From the NCBI GenBank assembly GCA_030671465.1, contig DAOVIP010000095.1, positions 1 to 7,125 on the forward strand: a stretch of DNA of 7,125 bases. Reading direction: 5' to 3'. The notes beneath the pieces were generated by a model. That model did no database searches. It saw only the letters and a program-made list of their open reading frames with translations, and was not told the origin of the DNA. How positions within the stretch are numbered: the first letter of the stretch is position 1; every line of letters starts with the position of its first letter. Made by a program: the position numbers and the translations under genes. This document shows, piece by piece, positions 6,860 to 7,125 of this stretch. This stretch comes from Candidatus Aminicenantota bacterium (lineage in GTDB: Bacteria; Acidobacteriota; Aminicenantia; UBA2199).

Positions 6860-6877
6860 CTCCCGGTTGTTATTTGT

Positions 6878-6881
6878 GGAG
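6878..6881 (+). promoter_or_regulatory. ribosome binding site selecting the EF-G start
   Basis: GGAG lies seven bases before ATG 6889. A nearer ATG at 6884 is out of frame and reaches TAG after five codons, so spacing and frame together select 6889. Confidence 0.65.
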
Positions 6882-6888
6882 ACATGAA

Positions 6889-7125
6889 ATGGATACGATA
6901 GCGATTCAAAAAATCAGAAATATGGGCATTGTGGCCCATATTGATGCCGGGAAAACCACCACCACCGAACGCATGTTGTTTTTTTCAGGGGTTACCCGAA
7001 AAATGGGAGAAGTCCATAATGGCCAGGCAGTAATGGATTTTATGAAGCAGGAACAGGAAAGGGGCATCACCATCTCTTCGGCAGCCATTACCGCCAACTG
7101 GAAGGGTCACCAGATCAACATTATC
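6889..7125 (+). CDS. fusA: Elongation factor G, N-terminal part (runs off the window)
   Basis: The first 79 codons of a translational GTPase that drives ribosomal translocation with GTP, or acts in ribosome recycling if it is an EF-G2-type paralogue. Seen: the G1/P-loop [13 protein letters not shown] at residues 16-28, the EF-G-type [13 protein letters not shown] in switch I at about 41-53, and QEQERGITI at 55-63 with the G2 Thr62. The G3 motif (DTPGH) would begin just beyond the window. The double [12 protein letters not shown] context separates EF-G from EF-Tu, LepA and TypA. The gene has its own extended -10 promoter and follows a phosphoesterase gene rather than rpsG, so it is not in the usual rpsL-rpsG-fusA order. 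That favours either a relocated fusA or a second EF-G copy; the visible part cannot decide between them. Confidence 0.93.
   Translation, partial: MDTIAIQKIRNMGIVAHIDAGKTTTTERMLFFSGVTRKMGEVHNGQAVMDFMKQEQERGITISSAAITANWKGHQINII

Noticed and set aside
6739..6939. Minus-strand open frame across the EF-G promoter region
   Set aside because: It overlaps both neighbouring genes antisense, has no family features, and the interval is better explained by the extended -10 promoter and leader.
1..7125. CRISPR array, tRNA, rRNA, insertion sequence or phage/defence genes
   Set aside because: No spaced direct repeats, cloverleaf-like sequence, transposase motif or terminal inverted repeats were seen; all sizeable coding regions are housekeeping or envelope families.

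Overview
The window carries six genes, all on the plus strand: the 3' end of one, four complete genes and the 5' end of a sixth. It looks like bacterial chromosome from a Gram-negative (diderm) lineage. The main evidence is a lipoprotein lytic transglycosylase of the MltD type with LysM repeats, together with two proteins with signal peptides that probably act in the periplasm. Base composition is moderate, without strong AT or GC bias. The set resembles what uncultured diderm phyla (Acidobacteriota/Aminicenantes-like, Bacteroidota- or Calditrichota-like) carry, but I cannot fix the phylum from the sequence alone.

Layout. Positions 1-105 hold the last 34 codons of a membrane protein that looks like the C-terminus of a UbiA-family prenyltransferase. 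Positions 197-1129 encode a secreted TraB/GumN-family protein with both GxxH motifs. Positions 1151-3805 encode a large secreted M14-type zinc carboxypeptidase-like protein with an intact zinc and catalytic site and a C-terminal glutamine-amidotransferase-like domain. These last two genes are 21 bases apart and probably co-transcribed. A 111-base gap (3806-3916) holds a good promoter candidate. Next comes an MltD-like lipoprotein (3917-5668), followed 29 bases later by a cytoplasmic calcineurin-like metallophosphoesterase (5698-6765). A 123-base gap with an extended -10 promoter leads into elongation factor G (6889 to beyond the window end).

How they fit together. The TraB-like protein, the M14 peptidase and the MltD-like enzyme are all exported, and two of them are clearly envelope or extracellular hydrolases. 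The block can be read as envelope turnover and secreted peptide degradation, but there is no sign that it forms one dedicated machine. The EF-G gene has its own promoter and no ribosomal-protein neighbours in view, so it is outside a standard str operon on the visible side and may be a paralogue.

I see no CRISPR array, tRNA, rRNA, insertion sequence, phage gene or defence system, and no convincing evidence of a new biological system. The most useful oddities are a run of nine C in the MltD-like gene, where loss of one base would give an immediate stop and remove two LysM domains; the apparently leaderless or Shine-Dalgarno-less start of that same gene; and an unusually large insertion in the metallophosphoesterase.
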